NCBI GenBank assembly: GCA_903837525.1
Contig: CAILUU010000030.1
Coordinates: 78,413 to 142,412, forward strand
Direction: 5' to 3'
Length of the DNA stretch: 64,000 bases
From: an uncultured Bacteroidota bacterium
Lineage (GTDB): Bacteria; Bacteroidota; Bacteroidia; Chitinophagales; Chitinophagaceae
Part shown: piece by piece, positions 26,201-33,717 of the stretch
Layout of the letters: every line of letters begins with the position of its first letter
Position numbering within the stretch: the first letter of the stretch is position 1
Notes under the pieces: model-generated
The model's input: only the letters and a program-made list of their open reading frames with translations
Database searches by the model: none
Told to the model about the DNA's origin: nothing
Program-made: the position numbers and the translations under genes

Positions 26201-27576
26201 TAGATAGTACACAATTTGTGGGGCAAAATTTTAAAAGTATGGCCCCAGGGTTTGACTTTATTTTTGGTGGCCAACCCGATACTGGTTGGTTAAATAGGGC
26301 TGCAACAAAAAATTTAATTACAAAAGACACAACATTTAACTCGTTATTTGTACAAAACTTCGATCAAACAATGACTCTATCTGCTCAGCTAGAGCCAATA
26401 AGGGATTTAATTATTAATGTAAATCTTCGTAAAACATTTAATAAAAATTATAGCGAAACATTTAGGTATGCAGATACAAGTGGAGGATCTAACTACAGGT
26501 TTGGTCATTTAAATCCTTATGCTGGTGGCGGTTTTGATGTTACGTATATTTCGTTTAAAACATTGTTTGGAAAGTATGATCCTAATAAAGTTTCTGAAAC
26601 CTTTAAAAAGTTTCAAGATTATAGATTGGTTTTATCTCAACGATTAGGAGCAAAAAACCCTTACTCAACAACAGGTCCAACGGGTACCGATGGTTATAAA
26701 TATGGTTATGGTAGATATGCTACGGATGTATTAATACCGTCTTTTATTGCGGCGTATAGTGGTCAAGATCCTAATCAGATTGCCTTAATAGATCAAAATA
26801 ATCCAAAAATAAAATCAAATCCGTTTAAAGCAATATTACCAAAGCCCAATTGGAAAATAGATTACAATGGCTTAAGCAAAATAAAAGGATTGGATAAAAT
26901 ATTTACCAACTTTACCTTATCGCATGGGTACACCGGCAATTTAAGTATGAACGGGTTTTCATCTGCCTTATTGTATCAAGATGTTTCTCAATTTGGTTAC
27001 CCTTCTTTTTACGATACAACATCTAAAAACTTTATACCTTATTTTCTTGTACCAAATATTAGTTTAGGAGAGCAGTTTCAACCATTGATAGGTATAGACA
27101 TGCAGTTTACCAATCAACTACAAGCTAAGTTTGAATATGCTAAAACAAGGCAATTAAGTTTAAGTTTAATTGATTTTCAGTTAAGCGAAACACGTAGTAC
27201 AGAAATTAGTATAGGTGCTGGATACAGAAAAAGAGGATTGCGTTTACCTTTTAATATTCCATGGCCTAAATTTTTACAGCCCAAAGATGCTGTTGGCAAA
27301 GAAAAAAGTAAATTAGAAAATGAAATTAATTTTAGATTAGATTTTAAAATTAGAGACAATGTAGTAGCCAATAGTAGATTAGATCAGGACAATAATTTTG
27401 CTACCTCTGGTAGTAAAGAAATAACCATATCACCAAGTATTGATTATACACTTAGCAATAGAGTGTTGGTTAAATTATATTTCGATCAACGTAGGGTAAC
27501 ACCATACATATCCTCTAGTGCACCAATAACCAATACAAGGGCAGGGGTACAGGTAAGAATTTCGTTGGCAGAGTAA
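20269..27576 (+). CDS. sprA: SprA, outer-membrane translocon of the type IX secretion system
   Basis: A 2435-residue protein, the size expected of SprA, which forms the very large outer-membrane beta-barrel pore of T9SS. It has a signal peptide (cleavage near NYAFAKN), then a long series of beta-strand segments. Conserved family elements include RLFGNGKITIVPQGNVDI, the tract YLKPGHAPQIGRGSNGVIYI with DDFEGTQ (about 820-840), and the C-terminal barrel ending VRISLAE. In gliding species SprA is also needed for motility. It is transcribed behind ruvA and ends at a strong terminator. No other T9SS component is encoded in the window, but the subtilase at 15851-18475 carries a sorting domain and is a likely client. 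No frameshift is seen. Confidence 0.96.
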   Translation: MRLIRKKLLELKCTVIVFSIALMLNSNYAFAKNLETNYIPYTIDTIVPNNGIPLPYPISDRRGDAFSTNKKNPLDLKNPSNYTDSVVYDSKTKRYIVYEKIGNKYYRTPTSYSFDEYWKMRNRQSENEYFKERSNTLSILNRGKVKPKLKIGDNLFNRLFGNGKITIVPQGNVDITAGYQGQNIKNPTLPERARKNGGFDFDMNAQLNVNADIGGKLKFPINYNTLANFGQDNQLKLDYTGLDDEIVKRFEAGNVNFPSRSTLIPGAQQLFGIKTQLQFGKLFLTTVLANQKSQRQTQQLQGSSSVQPFEIKADEYEENRHFLLAQYFRKNYSKVMSNLPAVTAPTQILRMEVWVTNRNGTTTETRDVVGLMDLGESQLGVNPPNPTNPNNFANPLYAQIKANSSNRNSSLVFNNLVSLGLQPVQDFEKTFARKLDSTQYTFNRQVGFISLSQPLQTDEVLGVAYQYSFNGKIFQVGEFSQDLPPDSNSANQQVLFLKLLKATSQRPTLPIWSLMMKNVYSIGYGSLTPQDFKLDVLYQEPGLGWKRYVPFGDKNGGFPIISLINLDRLNNQLDPQPDGVFDYVENFTVFSQFSRVMFPVLEPFGRDLALGVYTNPALTTIKDTLYYALYDSIKVIAQTFPNLNRFVLKGSAKVSGSADINIGYNVPRGSVTVTAGGRQLIEGIDYDINYDLGTIKITNSAIINAGIPVQVNSENNASFGLIQRGYMGLRFDYIAKNTLKEQLSIGGTLVRLSERPFFSKVNYNEDPIRNTMYGLDVNYRKEVPRVTKLLDKLPFYKTTAPSNLNVFAEGAYLKPGHAPQIGRGSNGVIYIDDFEGTQAGLDLKFPPISWALASTPQGATDRNGTILFPEAALNDDITAGKNRAKIAWYQVEPVLQQYKGANNPFSNNAPELSDPRVRQVYQKEIFPQRTTGFGESQLITFDLSYYPTEKGAYNYEDASSELTASGKLTKPKTKWGGLMRNIDQPDFETANIEFIEFWVQDPFILKPASTGGKLYFNLGNISEDVLRDGKRFYENGLPSPNLPAPTEESNWARVPRNPIQVTNAFSNDPNDRAFQDIGFDGLNDTAEARKRAVYLNNLQTNFGANSPLYLAAKADPSNDNFHNYRGDDYDQQGLGILGRYKKFNNTEGNSPIAGNSNIIAAATQYPDAEDLNRDNTLNQTEEYFQYIVDIKPAAQMNIGSNYIIDKKPVIVNLANGTQRTETWYQFRIPINEYDRKIGNIPDFKSIRFMRMFMTDFEDSVTLRFAELQLTRNVWRTFKYKIDTTGQTTLQTPGITNFSVGAVNIEENDKKAPLPYRTPKDIERQQTQSNNGVNLLLNEQSMSLSICNLPKGDARGVFQTFGNRDLRQYRKLNMYIHAEKKNALLNLNNKDLTAVIRIGTDFINNYYEIRIPINLTKLDAATSIPGGVNSNEYNDSLWSPANSLELDLQSLVKLKQDRNLASPNLLQIFRKAQTNGQVYSILGNPNLAEVRGILIGVENTNATTPNACADVWVNELRLSSLDEEGGWAALGRVDLTLADLGTLTLSGNAHSKGFGTLEQRVSDRYRDNFLQFDATATLELGKLLPKKAALSIPVTASYSQTVSTPEYDPYDGDVKLKDKLKAAQKDRRDSIKNDAIDFTATKTLNFTNVRKNRTSTKKPKIYDISNLDVSYSYINTLRHNPLIERDEVTRHRGGLGYSFAPQPKSLEPFKKLFRKTKTKWFDLLKDFNFNPIPSQLSFRADVQRQFGAIRPRSVGASKYSIPETYDKYFTFQRDYVMRWDLTKSINFDFTATNNSRIDEPAGRLDTKAKKDTVRKNFLTGGRNTIYNQSANFTYALPTAKFPLLDWTSANVNYRTTYRWIGASRLAVELGNILENGQQKEATAQFDFTRLYSKSKWLRQLDAPSNIEDREKWRNRITKVKDSVTLKSGKKVLRTRKIVDRTALPYIGGFSKFFGKLLTSIKQANFSISENANTRLPGYIDSTQFVGQNFKSMAPGFDFIFGGQPDTGWLNRAATKNLITKDTTFNSLFVQNFDQTMTLSAQLEPIRDLIINVNLRKTFNKNYSETFRYADTSGGSNYRFGHLNPYAGGGFDVTYISFKTLFGKYDPNKVSETFKKFQDYRLVLSQRLGAKNPYSTTGPTGTDGYKYGYGRYATDVLIPSFIAAYSGQDPNQIALIDQNNPKIKSNPFKAILPKPNWKIDYNGLSKIKGLDKIFTNFTLSHGYTGNLSMNGFSSALLYQDVSQFGYPSFYDTTSKNFIPYFLVPNISLGEQFQPLIGIDMQFTNQLQAKFEYAKTRQLSLSLIDFQLSETRSTEISIGAGYRKRGLRLPFNIPWPKFLQPKDAVGKEKSKLENEINFRLDFKIRDNVVANSRLDQDNNFATSGSKEITISPSIDYTLSNRVLVKLYFDQRRVTPYISSSAPITNTRAGVQVRISLAE

Positions 27577-27600
27577 ATATGTTTTACCACTTAAATAATT

Positions 27601-27629
27601 AATCCCTGCATTTTTGTGGGGATTTTTTT
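27601..27629 (+). terminator. Rho-independent terminator of sprA
   Basis: The arms AATCCCTGCA (27601-27610) and TGTGGGGATT (27615-27624) form a 10-bp stem with two wobble pairs around TTTT, followed by a T-run to 27629. It starts 24 bases after the sprA stop. Confidence 0.85.
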
Positions 27630-27636
27630 GAGAGTT

Positions 27637-27871
27637 TTTTTGCCGTTGTGGCTAGCCTAGAGTTAGCAGTTGTTGTGTATCGAAGGGCAAGTAAAGTGTA
27701 TTGGCTTACCAACAACAGTGTGGAATGGGGAAAAATAAAAAAATTAATATAATCGATTGTGGATTTTGTTATGTTCAAAGTATGAGTATAGGAGTTAGCA
27801 ACTAGTATGCGATGTTGTTGGTAAAGCTTGGCTGCAAAGGCTAACGGCTCATACACCAACAACGGCAAAAA
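27637..27871. repeat. 235-bp intergenic element with 13-bp terminal inverted repeats
   Basis: Perfect 13-bp inverted ends TTTTTGCCGTTGT (27637-27649) and ACAACGGCAAAAA (27859-27871) bound a segment with further internal repeats. GAGTTAGCA occurs twice in direct orientation (near 27660 and 27793), ACCAACAAC/GTTGTTGGT occurs in both orientations, and GTTAGC faces GCTAAC. A related copy lies near 58450. A 123-codon frame on the minus strand covers the region but looks like a by-product of the repeats, not a gene. This accounts for most of the gap between sprA and the oxidase gene. Confidence 0.6.
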
Positions 27872-27982
27872 GGGGGTTTGGCTTGCCCACTGATGGTGGA
27901 GATTTTTTTTATTGGTTTTATTGTTTGCTAGGTGGTTTCTAATTCTCCCCTTTTTTACCGATTTTTGCATAAATAAGTTTAC

Positions 27983-29401
27983 ATGCTAATAGGCGAAGCA
28001 AAAAATATGGTATTAGATTGTTTGCACCAATTTAAAAAAATTGTAGGCGATAATTTTGTATTTGTAGATGAAGAAACGTTGAATAATTATGCACATGACG
28101 AAACAGAAAATTTACATTTTTTACCGGATACCGTACTTAAACCAAAAACTACCGAAGAGATAAGTGCCATACTGAAAATTTGTAACGAATATAAAATACC
28201 CGTTACCCCAAGAGGCGCTGGTACAGGATTAAGTGGTGGCGCATTGCCTAATTTGGGTGGTGTATTATTAAGTACCGAACGATTAAATAGCATACTAAAT
28301 ATTGATGAAAGAAATCTACAGGTAATTGTAGAGCCGGGCGTAATAACCGAGGTGTTGCAAAATGCAGTTAAAGAAAAAGGATTGTTTTATCCGCCCGACC
28401 CAAGTAGCCGGGGTAGTTGTTTTATTGGTGGAAATATTGCTGAAAATAGTGGAGGCCCTAAAGCTGTGAAATACGGAGTTGTAAAAGATTATGTGTTGAA
28501 TTTAGAAGTAGTATTACCAACTGGCGAGATAATTTGGACTGGTGCAAACGTGTTAAAAAATAGTACAGGCTATAATTTAACACAACTTATGGTAGGTAGC
28601 GAGGGTACGTTGGGTATTGTTACTAAAATTGTTTTAAAATTATTGCCACATCCCAAATACGATTTACTGATGTTGGTACCTTTTAATAATTTAGAAAAAG
28701 CTGGAGAAGCAGTGAGTGCCATTTTTAGGGCAGGCTTTACACCAAGTGCCTTAGAGTTAGTAGAAATTGATGCATTGAAGATTACCAGCAAAATGTTAGG
28801 CGGTAATACAGTAGTACCTGTTACCGATGAAATGGAAGCTCATTTAATAATTGAGGTAGATGGAAATAATTTGGAAGTACTTATGAGTGAAATGGAAGCC
28901 ATTGGGGAGCTGCTTACAAAATTTGATTGTGGCGAAATTTTCTTTGCCGATGATGCACAACAAAAAGCAGCGTTATGGATTTTGCGTAGGAGGGCAGCAG
29001 AGGCTGTAAAGCTTGATGGCTTTACCATTGAAGAAGATACCGTAGTGCCAAGGGCAGAGTTACCTGCATTAATAAAGGGCGTAAAACTATTAGGCGAACA
29101 ATATAATTTTAAAGCGGTTTGCTATGGCCATGCTGGTGATGGTAATTTACATATTCGTATAAAAAAAGAAGGGTGTATTTATAGTTTAAATAACCCAGAA
29201 ATAATACCAGCTTTAAAAGCATTGTTTGAATTAGTAAAAAAGCTGGGCGGCACTATAAGTGGCGAACATGGTATTGGTTTAATACAAAAAGAATATATGC
29301 CCGTACTATTTAATGAAACTACATTCAATCTTATGAGGGGTATTAAAAAAACATTTGACCCAAATGGAATTTTAAATAAAGGCAAAATTTTTGATGCTTA
29401 A
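27983..29401 (+). CDS. FAD-linked oxidase, GlcD / D-lactate dehydrogenase type
   Basis: A 472-residue flavoprotein of the VAO/PCMH superfamily. The N-terminal FAD-binding domain carries PRGAGTGLSGGALPNLGG (about 74-91) and a second FAD segment GGNIAENSGGPKAVKYGVVKDY. The C-terminal cap domain ends with CYGHAGDGNLHIRI and GGTISGEHGIGLIQKEY, both typical of GlcD-like glycolate or D-lactate oxidising enzymes. Glycolate and D-lactate activity cannot be distinguished, and no glcE or glcF partner is adjacent. The ATG at 27983 is the longest start; the ATG at 28007 (MVLDCLHQF) fits the family equally well. The beta-barrel gene follows 48 bases later. Confidence 0.88.
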   Translation: MLIGEAKNMVLDCLHQFKKIVGDNFVFVDEETLNNYAHDETENLHFLPDTVLKPKTTEEISAILKICNEYKIPVTPRGAGTGLSGGALPNLGGVLLSTERLNSILNIDERNLQVIVEPGVITEVLQNAVKEKGLFYPPDPSSRGSCFIGGNIAENSGGPKAVKYGVVKDYVLNLEVVLPTGEIIWTGANVLKNSTGYNLTQLMVGSEGTLGIVTKIVLKLLPHPKYDLLMLVPFNNLEKAGEAVSAIFRAGFTPSALELVEIDALKITSKMLGGNTVVPVTDEMEAHLIIEVDGNNLEVLMSEMEAIGELLTKFDCGEIFFADDAQQKAALWILRRRAAEAVKLDGFTIEEDTVVPRAELPALIKGVKLLGEQYNFKAVCYGHAGDGNLHIRIKKEGCIYSLNNPEIIPALKALFELVKKLGGTISGEHGIGLIQKEYMPVLFNETTFNLMRGIKKTFDPNGILNKGKIFDA

Positions 29402-29449
29402 CTTTGTATTTTAATTTAAACTACTCCCTTAAATAAATAGCTAATAAAA

Positions 29450-30073
29450 ATGAAAAAAATAATTTTAGTCATAGTGCTTTTAAGTACTATCAATGTTGCT
29501 TTTTGTCAAAACAAAGAAGAAGATATTGAAGAAAAAAAAGGTGTATTTAAAAAAGAAAATGTATTTACAGGGGGCAGTGCTACCGTTTCTTTTTTTAATG
29601 GGCAAACTATTTTAGGGGTTAATCCTTATCTTGGATATAGTATAAATAAGTTTATTGATGTAGCCTTAGTTGCCAATTTTACGTATTCTGGCGAAAGAGA
29701 TTTTTCGGGTGCAAAATACCGTCAATTTGTTTATGGGCCTGGGGCTTTTGTACGTATTTTTCCAGTAAAAATGATTTTTTTGCAAGCAGGTGGAGAGTAT
29801 AATTTTAATTCTTTAAAATTTATTCCTCCTGCCAATACTGGCGGTACAACCGAAAAATTTAAACTTGAATCCAGTAGTTTTTTAGTTGGAGGCGGATTTT
29901 CAAGTGACCGTACCGGACCAAGAAGTTTTTTTTACTATTTCTCTATTGTGCTTGATCTTTCAAAAACCGAAAACTCTCCGTATACCGAAGTGTTGCAAGA
30001 TGGTTCTATACGCGCCATACCTATTATTAGAGCAGGTATTCAACTACCTTTATTTCAAGGCAAAAGAGACTAA
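29450..30073 (+). CDS. Small outer-membrane beta-barrel protein, function unknown
   Basis: A 207-residue protein with a signal peptide (cleavage after FCQ, about residue 20) followed by alternating strands consistent with an eight-stranded barrel, for example ILGVNPYLGYSINKFIDVAL, VYGPGAFVRIFPVKMIFLQA and AIPIIRAGIQLPLF. Charged residues near the mature N-terminus (KEEDIEEKKGVFKKE) are unusual but not diagnostic. I recognise it only as a generic outer-membrane beta-barrel or porin-like protein. It ends six bases before the stop of the convergent LOG gene. Confidence 0.6.
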   Translation: MKKIILVIVLLSTINVAFCQNKEEDIEEKKGVFKKENVFTGGSATVSFFNGQTILGVNPYLGYSINKFIDVALVANFTYSGERDFSGAKYRQFVYGPGAFVRIFPVKMIFLQAGGEYNFNSLKFIPPANTGGTTEKFKLESSSFLVGGGFSSDRTGPRSFFYYFSIVLDLSKTENSPYTEVLQDGSIRAIPIIRAGIQLPLFQGKRD

Positions 30074-30079
30074 GGTTGG

Positions 30080-30616
30080 TTAACTAAGAAAAGATATTAG
30101 CTGCTCTGGAGTTTCTAAAATAGTAATTCTATCCTCAATTTTATCATACAAAAAACCTTGTTGTTGCATGGTTATGTTGTGTGTTAACAAATGATTGTAA
30201 AACCCATCGGTATTTAAAATAAAAATTTGTTTGTTATGTATGCTTAATTGATTCCACGTAAGCATTTCGTAAAATTCGTCTAGTGTACCAAAGCCACCAG
30301 GTAAAATAATTGCCGCATCACATTTATCGTAAAGTAGTTGTTTACGAATGTGCATGTTGTCTACAATAATCAATTCGCTAATTCCTTTATGGCTGTGTTC
30401 TCTATCGGTTAATAATTGAGGAATTATACCAATTACATGACCACTTTTTTCTAGTACTGCATTGGCTACAGCACCCATTAGGCCTTTGTTTCCACCTCCA
30501 TAAATTAAGGTAATATTTTGCTGCGCTAATAAATAACCTAATTGTTTTGCATGCTCTTCAAACAAAAGGTTTAGTCCACTTTTGCTACCACAAAAAACAG
30601 CTATTGATTTTATCAT
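30080..30616 (-). CDS. LOG family protein (TIGR00730), copy 1
   Basis: A 178-residue Rossmann-fold protein of the LOG group, cytokinin-riboside-phosphate phosphoribohydrolase-like nucleotide hydrolases. Both signature motifs are present: GGGNKGLMG (40-48) and PGGFGTLDE (106-114), the latter holding the catalytic Arg/Glu region (MHIRKQLLYD precedes it). In bacteria these enzymes probably cleave nucleoside 5'-monophosphates to base and ribose 5-phosphate. It is the standard-length form, unlike the longer second copy at 32383, and is transcribed in the opposite direction to its neighbours. Confidence 0.88.
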   Translation of the reverse strand: MIKSIAVFCGSKSGLNLLFEEHAKQLGYLLAQQNITLIYGGGNKGLMGAVANAVLEKSGHVIGIIPQLLTDREHSHKGISELIIVDNMHIRKQLLYDKCDAAIILPGGFGTLDEFYEMLTWNQLSIHNKQIFILNTDGFYNHLLTHNITMQQQGFLYDKIEDRITILETPEQLISFLS

Positions 30617-30701
30617 AATTTTATTAGTATCTTGAATTATTCTTTTAAACTATAAAAATAGGTATTACCATTTTATTTTTTCTTTTTAATTATTAATTAC
30701 G

Positions 30702-32249
30702 ATGTCGCCATTATTTCTTTTCTCCTTTGTAATTGGGTATTTTTTATTGCTTTTAGTTGTTGCTTATTTTACAAGTAGAGGTAGCAATAATGATAGTTTT
30801 TTTATTGGTAATAGAAATAGTAATTGGATGTTGGTTGCCTTTGGAATGATTGGTACTAGCCTTAGTGGTGTTACGTTTGTAAGTGTGCCAGGTACCGTGG
30901 GTAAAGGAGGGTTTCAATACTATCAAGTAGTGTTAGGTTATTTTATTGGTTATTTAATTATTGCCTATATTTTATTACCTCTTTATTATAGATTAAATCT
31001 TACTTCTATTTATAATTATTTAGAAAAAAGGTTTGGCCCGGTATCGTATAAAACAGGAGCTATTTTTTTTATTGTATCTAGGGCATTAGGTGCAACCGCA
31101 AGAATGTATTTGGTTGTAAATATTTTACAAATTTTTATTTTAAATAAAATGGGTATTCCTTTTTGGGCAACGGCGTTGGTTATTTTAGTACTCATTTTAT
31201 TATACACTTTTGAGGGAGGTGTAAAAACCATTGTGTATACAGATATGTTACAAACAACTTTTATGTTGCTTGGTTTAATCGTATGTATTGTTGCTGTTAT
31301 GTATAAGTTAGATTTAGGATTAAGTTCAACATTAACAGAATTAGGCAATAACGGAATGACAAAACTATTTAATACCGATGCTAACGCACCAGGCTTCTTT
31401 TTAAAACAAATAATTGGTGGTGCTTTTATTACTGTAGCTATGACAGGACTTGACCAAGAGATGATGCAAAAAAATATTAGTGTTCGTACATTAAAAGATT
31501 CTCAAAAAAATATATTAACGCTTAGCACAGTTTTATTAGTTGTTAATTTTTTATTTTTATTAATGGGTGGTCTGTTATATTTGTATGCAGCCAAAACAGG
31601 CTTAACGGTTAAAGGTGACGATTTGTTTCCAGCAATAGCCCTTGGAGATACATTATCGGCAGGTATTTCTGTAATATTTATTATTGGATTAATTTCTGCA
31701 TTATTCCCAAGTGCAGATGGAGCATTAACAGCACTAACCTCTTCTTTTTGTATAGATATTTTAGGGCTCAAAAAAAGAAAAGATTTAGATGAAGCACAAA
31801 AAAAGAAAAAACGTTTAATTGTTCATTTAACATTTGCTATACTTTTCTTTTTGTTAGTTATGTTATTTAAATGGATAGATGACAAATCAATTATAGATGT
31901 AATTTTAAAAGTAGCTGGTTATACCTATGGTCCATTGTTAGGTTTATTTGCTTTTGGTATTTTAACACAACGAAAAATTAAAGATAAATATGCTTTAATA
32001 GTATGTTTATTATCTCCTTTAATAATTTTAGGTACCGACTTAATTAATAATCCAGATTGGTTTGTAACTCGTTTTGGATTCTCAGAAATCACAACTACAA
32101 ATTTAAAAGCATTTTCAGAAAAAATATTTCATGGCTATAAGTTTGGGATTGAAATATTAATACTAAATGGATTCGTAACATTTTTTGGCCTATTCTTAAT
32201 TTCTAAAAAAGATGTTAAAAGAGAGTTAGTAGCTAATGAAAATGAGTAA
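30702..32249 (+). CDS. Sodium:solute symporter (SSS family)
   Basis: A 515-residue inner-membrane transporter with 13 or so hydrophobic helices. The family core is visible: FGMIGTSLSGVTFVSVPG near the N-terminus, YIIARALGATARMYL-like RALGATARMYLVV, and the sodium-site helix LISALFPSADGALTALTSSF. A lysine-rich cytoplasmic loop (about 360-370) follows. The solute is unknown; members of this group carry sugars, sialic acid, amino acids or vitamins. No catabolic genes sit beside it. A strong hairpin follows the gene. Confidence 0.88.
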   Translation: MSPLFLFSFVIGYFLLLLVVAYFTSRGSNNDSFFIGNRNSNWMLVAFGMIGTSLSGVTFVSVPGTVGKGGFQYYQVVLGYFIGYLIIAYILLPLYYRLNLTSIYNYLEKRFGPVSYKTGAIFFIVSRALGATARMYLVVNILQIFILNKMGIPFWATALVILVLILLYTFEGGVKTIVYTDMLQTTFMLLGLIVCIVAVMYKLDLGLSSTLTELGNNGMTKLFNTDANAPGFFLKQIIGGAFITVAMTGLDQEMMQKNISVRTLKDSQKNILTLSTVLLVVNFLFLLMGGLLYLYAAKTGLTVKGDDLFPAIALGDTLSAGISVIFIIGLISALFPSADGALTALTSSFCIDILGLKKRKDLDEAQKKKKRLIVHLTFAILFFLLVMLFKWIDDKSIIDVILKVAGYTYGPLLGLFAFGILTQRKIKDKYALIVCLLSPLIILGTDLINNPDWFVTRFGFSEITTTNLKAFSEKIFHGYKFGIEILILNGFVTFFGLFLISKKDVKRELVANENE

Positions 32250-32320
32250 GATGAAATTATTACAAAGTTTCAAAATGCTCATTAATTAAAATAAACTGTA
32301 TTTTTACATAGTTAGTAACT

Positions 32321-32363
32321 GCCATTTTTCATTTTACGCTAAATGAAAAATGGCTTTACTTTT
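32321..32363 (+). terminator. Terminator hairpin after the symporter gene
   Basis: Perfect 14-bp arms GCCATTTTTCATTT (32321-32334) and AAATGAAAAATGGC (32341-32354) with a six-base loop, then TTTACTTTT. It sits 72 bases after the symporter stop and 20 bases before the next start codon, so it could also act in the leader of that gene. Confidence 0.75.
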
Positions 32364-32382
32364 AAATAAATAAACTATAAAA

Positions 32383-33081
32383 ATGAACGGAGAAATTAAT
32401 TTAGCTAAAGAGCGTCAGTGGAAAGAAAGCCAAGCACATAGTAGCTGGCAAATATTTAAAATAATGGCAGAGTTTGTAGATGGTTTTGAAACGTTAAATA
32501 AAATAGGACCATGTATAACAATATTTGGAAGCGCAAGAACAAAGCCGGGTAATAAGTATTACGAATTAGCTGTTGAAATTGCTCAACGCCTTGCCGAGGA
32601 AGGTTTTGGAATTATTACTGGTGGAGGCCCAGGAATAATGGAAGCTGCAAATAAAGGAGCATCAATTGCTGGAGGGAAATCTGTAGGGTTAAATATTGAA
32701 TTGCCTTTTGAACAACATGCCAATCCTTATATTGATAGAGATAAAAATTTAAACTTCGACTTCTTCTTTGTACGTAAAGTAATGTTTGTAAAATATAGCC
32801 AAGGATTTATAATGATGCCCGGTGGCTTTGGTACAATGGATGAGTTTTTTGAGGTAGTAACGTTAATACAAACAGGTAAATTTAAACAAAGCCCCATGAT
32901 ACTGGTAGGTAAAAGCTACTGGAGTGGCTTAATAAAATGGATTAAAGAAACGATGGGAGAGGCTGAACATAATATTAATCCAGAGGATTTAGATTTAATT
33001 CATTTATTTGATACTGCCGATGAGGTAGTAAACTTCCTATTAAATTATTATAAAACGAGTACTCTAGTACCAAATTTTTAA
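32383..33081 (+). CDS. LOG family protein (TIGR00730), copy 2
   Basis: A 232-residue LOG-type nucleotide hydrolase with the motifs ITGGGPGIMEAANKG (78-92) and MMPGGFGTMDE (144-154). It has an extra 45-residue N-terminal helix region (MNGEINLAKERQWKESQ) compared with copy 1 and belongs to the longer LOG subgroup. The TAA stop overlaps the next ATG by one base, so it is translationally coupled to the O-methyltransferase. Confidence 0.88.
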   Translation: MNGEINLAKERQWKESQAHSSWQIFKIMAEFVDGFETLNKIGPCITIFGSARTKPGNKYYELAVEIAQRLAEEGFGIITGGGPGIMEAANKGASIAGGKSVGLNIELPFEQHANPYIDRDKNLNFDFFFVRKVMFVKYSQGFIMMPGGFGTMDEFFEVVTLIQTGKFKQSPMILVGKSYWSGLIKWIKETMGEAEHNINPEDLDLIHLFDTADEVVNFLLNYYKTSTLVPNF

Positions 33082-33716
33082 TGGAATTAGTTAACCATAT
33101 TGTAGAAGCTTATGCAAAAAAAAATACATCGTTAATAGATGATGTGTTAACTGAAATAGAAGAATACACACTTCAACATCATCCACATGCACATATGTTA
33201 AGTGGTCATGTTCAAGGAAAAGTGTTAGAGTTTTTTAGCTGTATGGTTCAACCAAAAAATGTATTAGAAATTGGCACATTTACCGGCTTTAGTGCATTGT
33301 GTTTAGTCAAGGGCTTGCAACTCAATGGAGTTTTACATACTATTGAACTAAGAGACGAAGATGCAAAAACAGCACAACAGTTTTTTGATAAAGCCAGTGT
33401 AAAAAATATAACGTTGCATACAGGAAATGCGTTACAAATTATTCCAACATTAACCCAAACATGGGACTTAGTTTTTATAGATGCAGATAAAACAAACTAT
33501 ATTAACTATTACGAATTAATTTTACCTAATGTAAAAACAGGTGGTTGGATAATTGCAGATAATGTATTGTTTCATGGACAGGTATTAGAAAATGAAGTTG
33601 TTGGCAAAAATGCAAAAGCAATACATGAGTTTAATGAGTATGTTACTAATGATAAAAGAGTAGAACAAGCTTTGCTTACGGTAAGAGATGGGTTATTGCT
33701 TATAAAAAAATTATAA
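33081..33716 (+). CDS. Class I SAM-dependent O-methyltransferase (caffeoyl-CoA OMT-like)
   Basis: A 211-residue cytoplasmic methyltransferase. The SAM motif is LEIGTFTGFSALCLVKGL. The metal-binding and catalytic segment DLVFIDADKTNYINYYELIL and GGWIIADNVLFHGQV match the cation-dependent O-methyltransferase family (PF01596). The natural acceptor is unknown; bacterial homologues methylate catechols or sugars. It is coupled by a one-base overlap to the LOG gene upstream, and the glucosaminidase gene starts one base after its stop. Confidence 0.87.
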   Translation: MELVNHIVEAYAKKNTSLIDDVLTEIEEYTLQHHPHAHMLSGHVQGKVLEFFSCMVQPKNVLEIGTFTGFSALCLVKGLQLNGVLHTIELRDEDAKTAQQFFDKASVKNITLHTGNALQIIPTLTQTWDLVFIDADKTNYINYYELILPNVKTGGWIIADNVLFHGQVLENEVVGKNAKAIHEFNEYVTNDKRVEQALLTVRDGLLLIKKL

Positions 33717-33717
33717 A

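Noticed and set aside
27790..27850. Possible integron attC site (GTTAGC facing GCTAAC, about 50 bases apart)
   Set aside because: The sites do not fit GTTRRRY and RYYYAAC, no integrase or cassette array is present, and the neighbouring genes are not spaced as cassettes.
27599..27970. A 123-codon minus-strand open frame after sprA
   Set aside because: It covers the terminator and the inverted-repeat element, its composition is odd (no domain, Lys/Thr/Asn-rich ends), and it has no recognisable family pattern.
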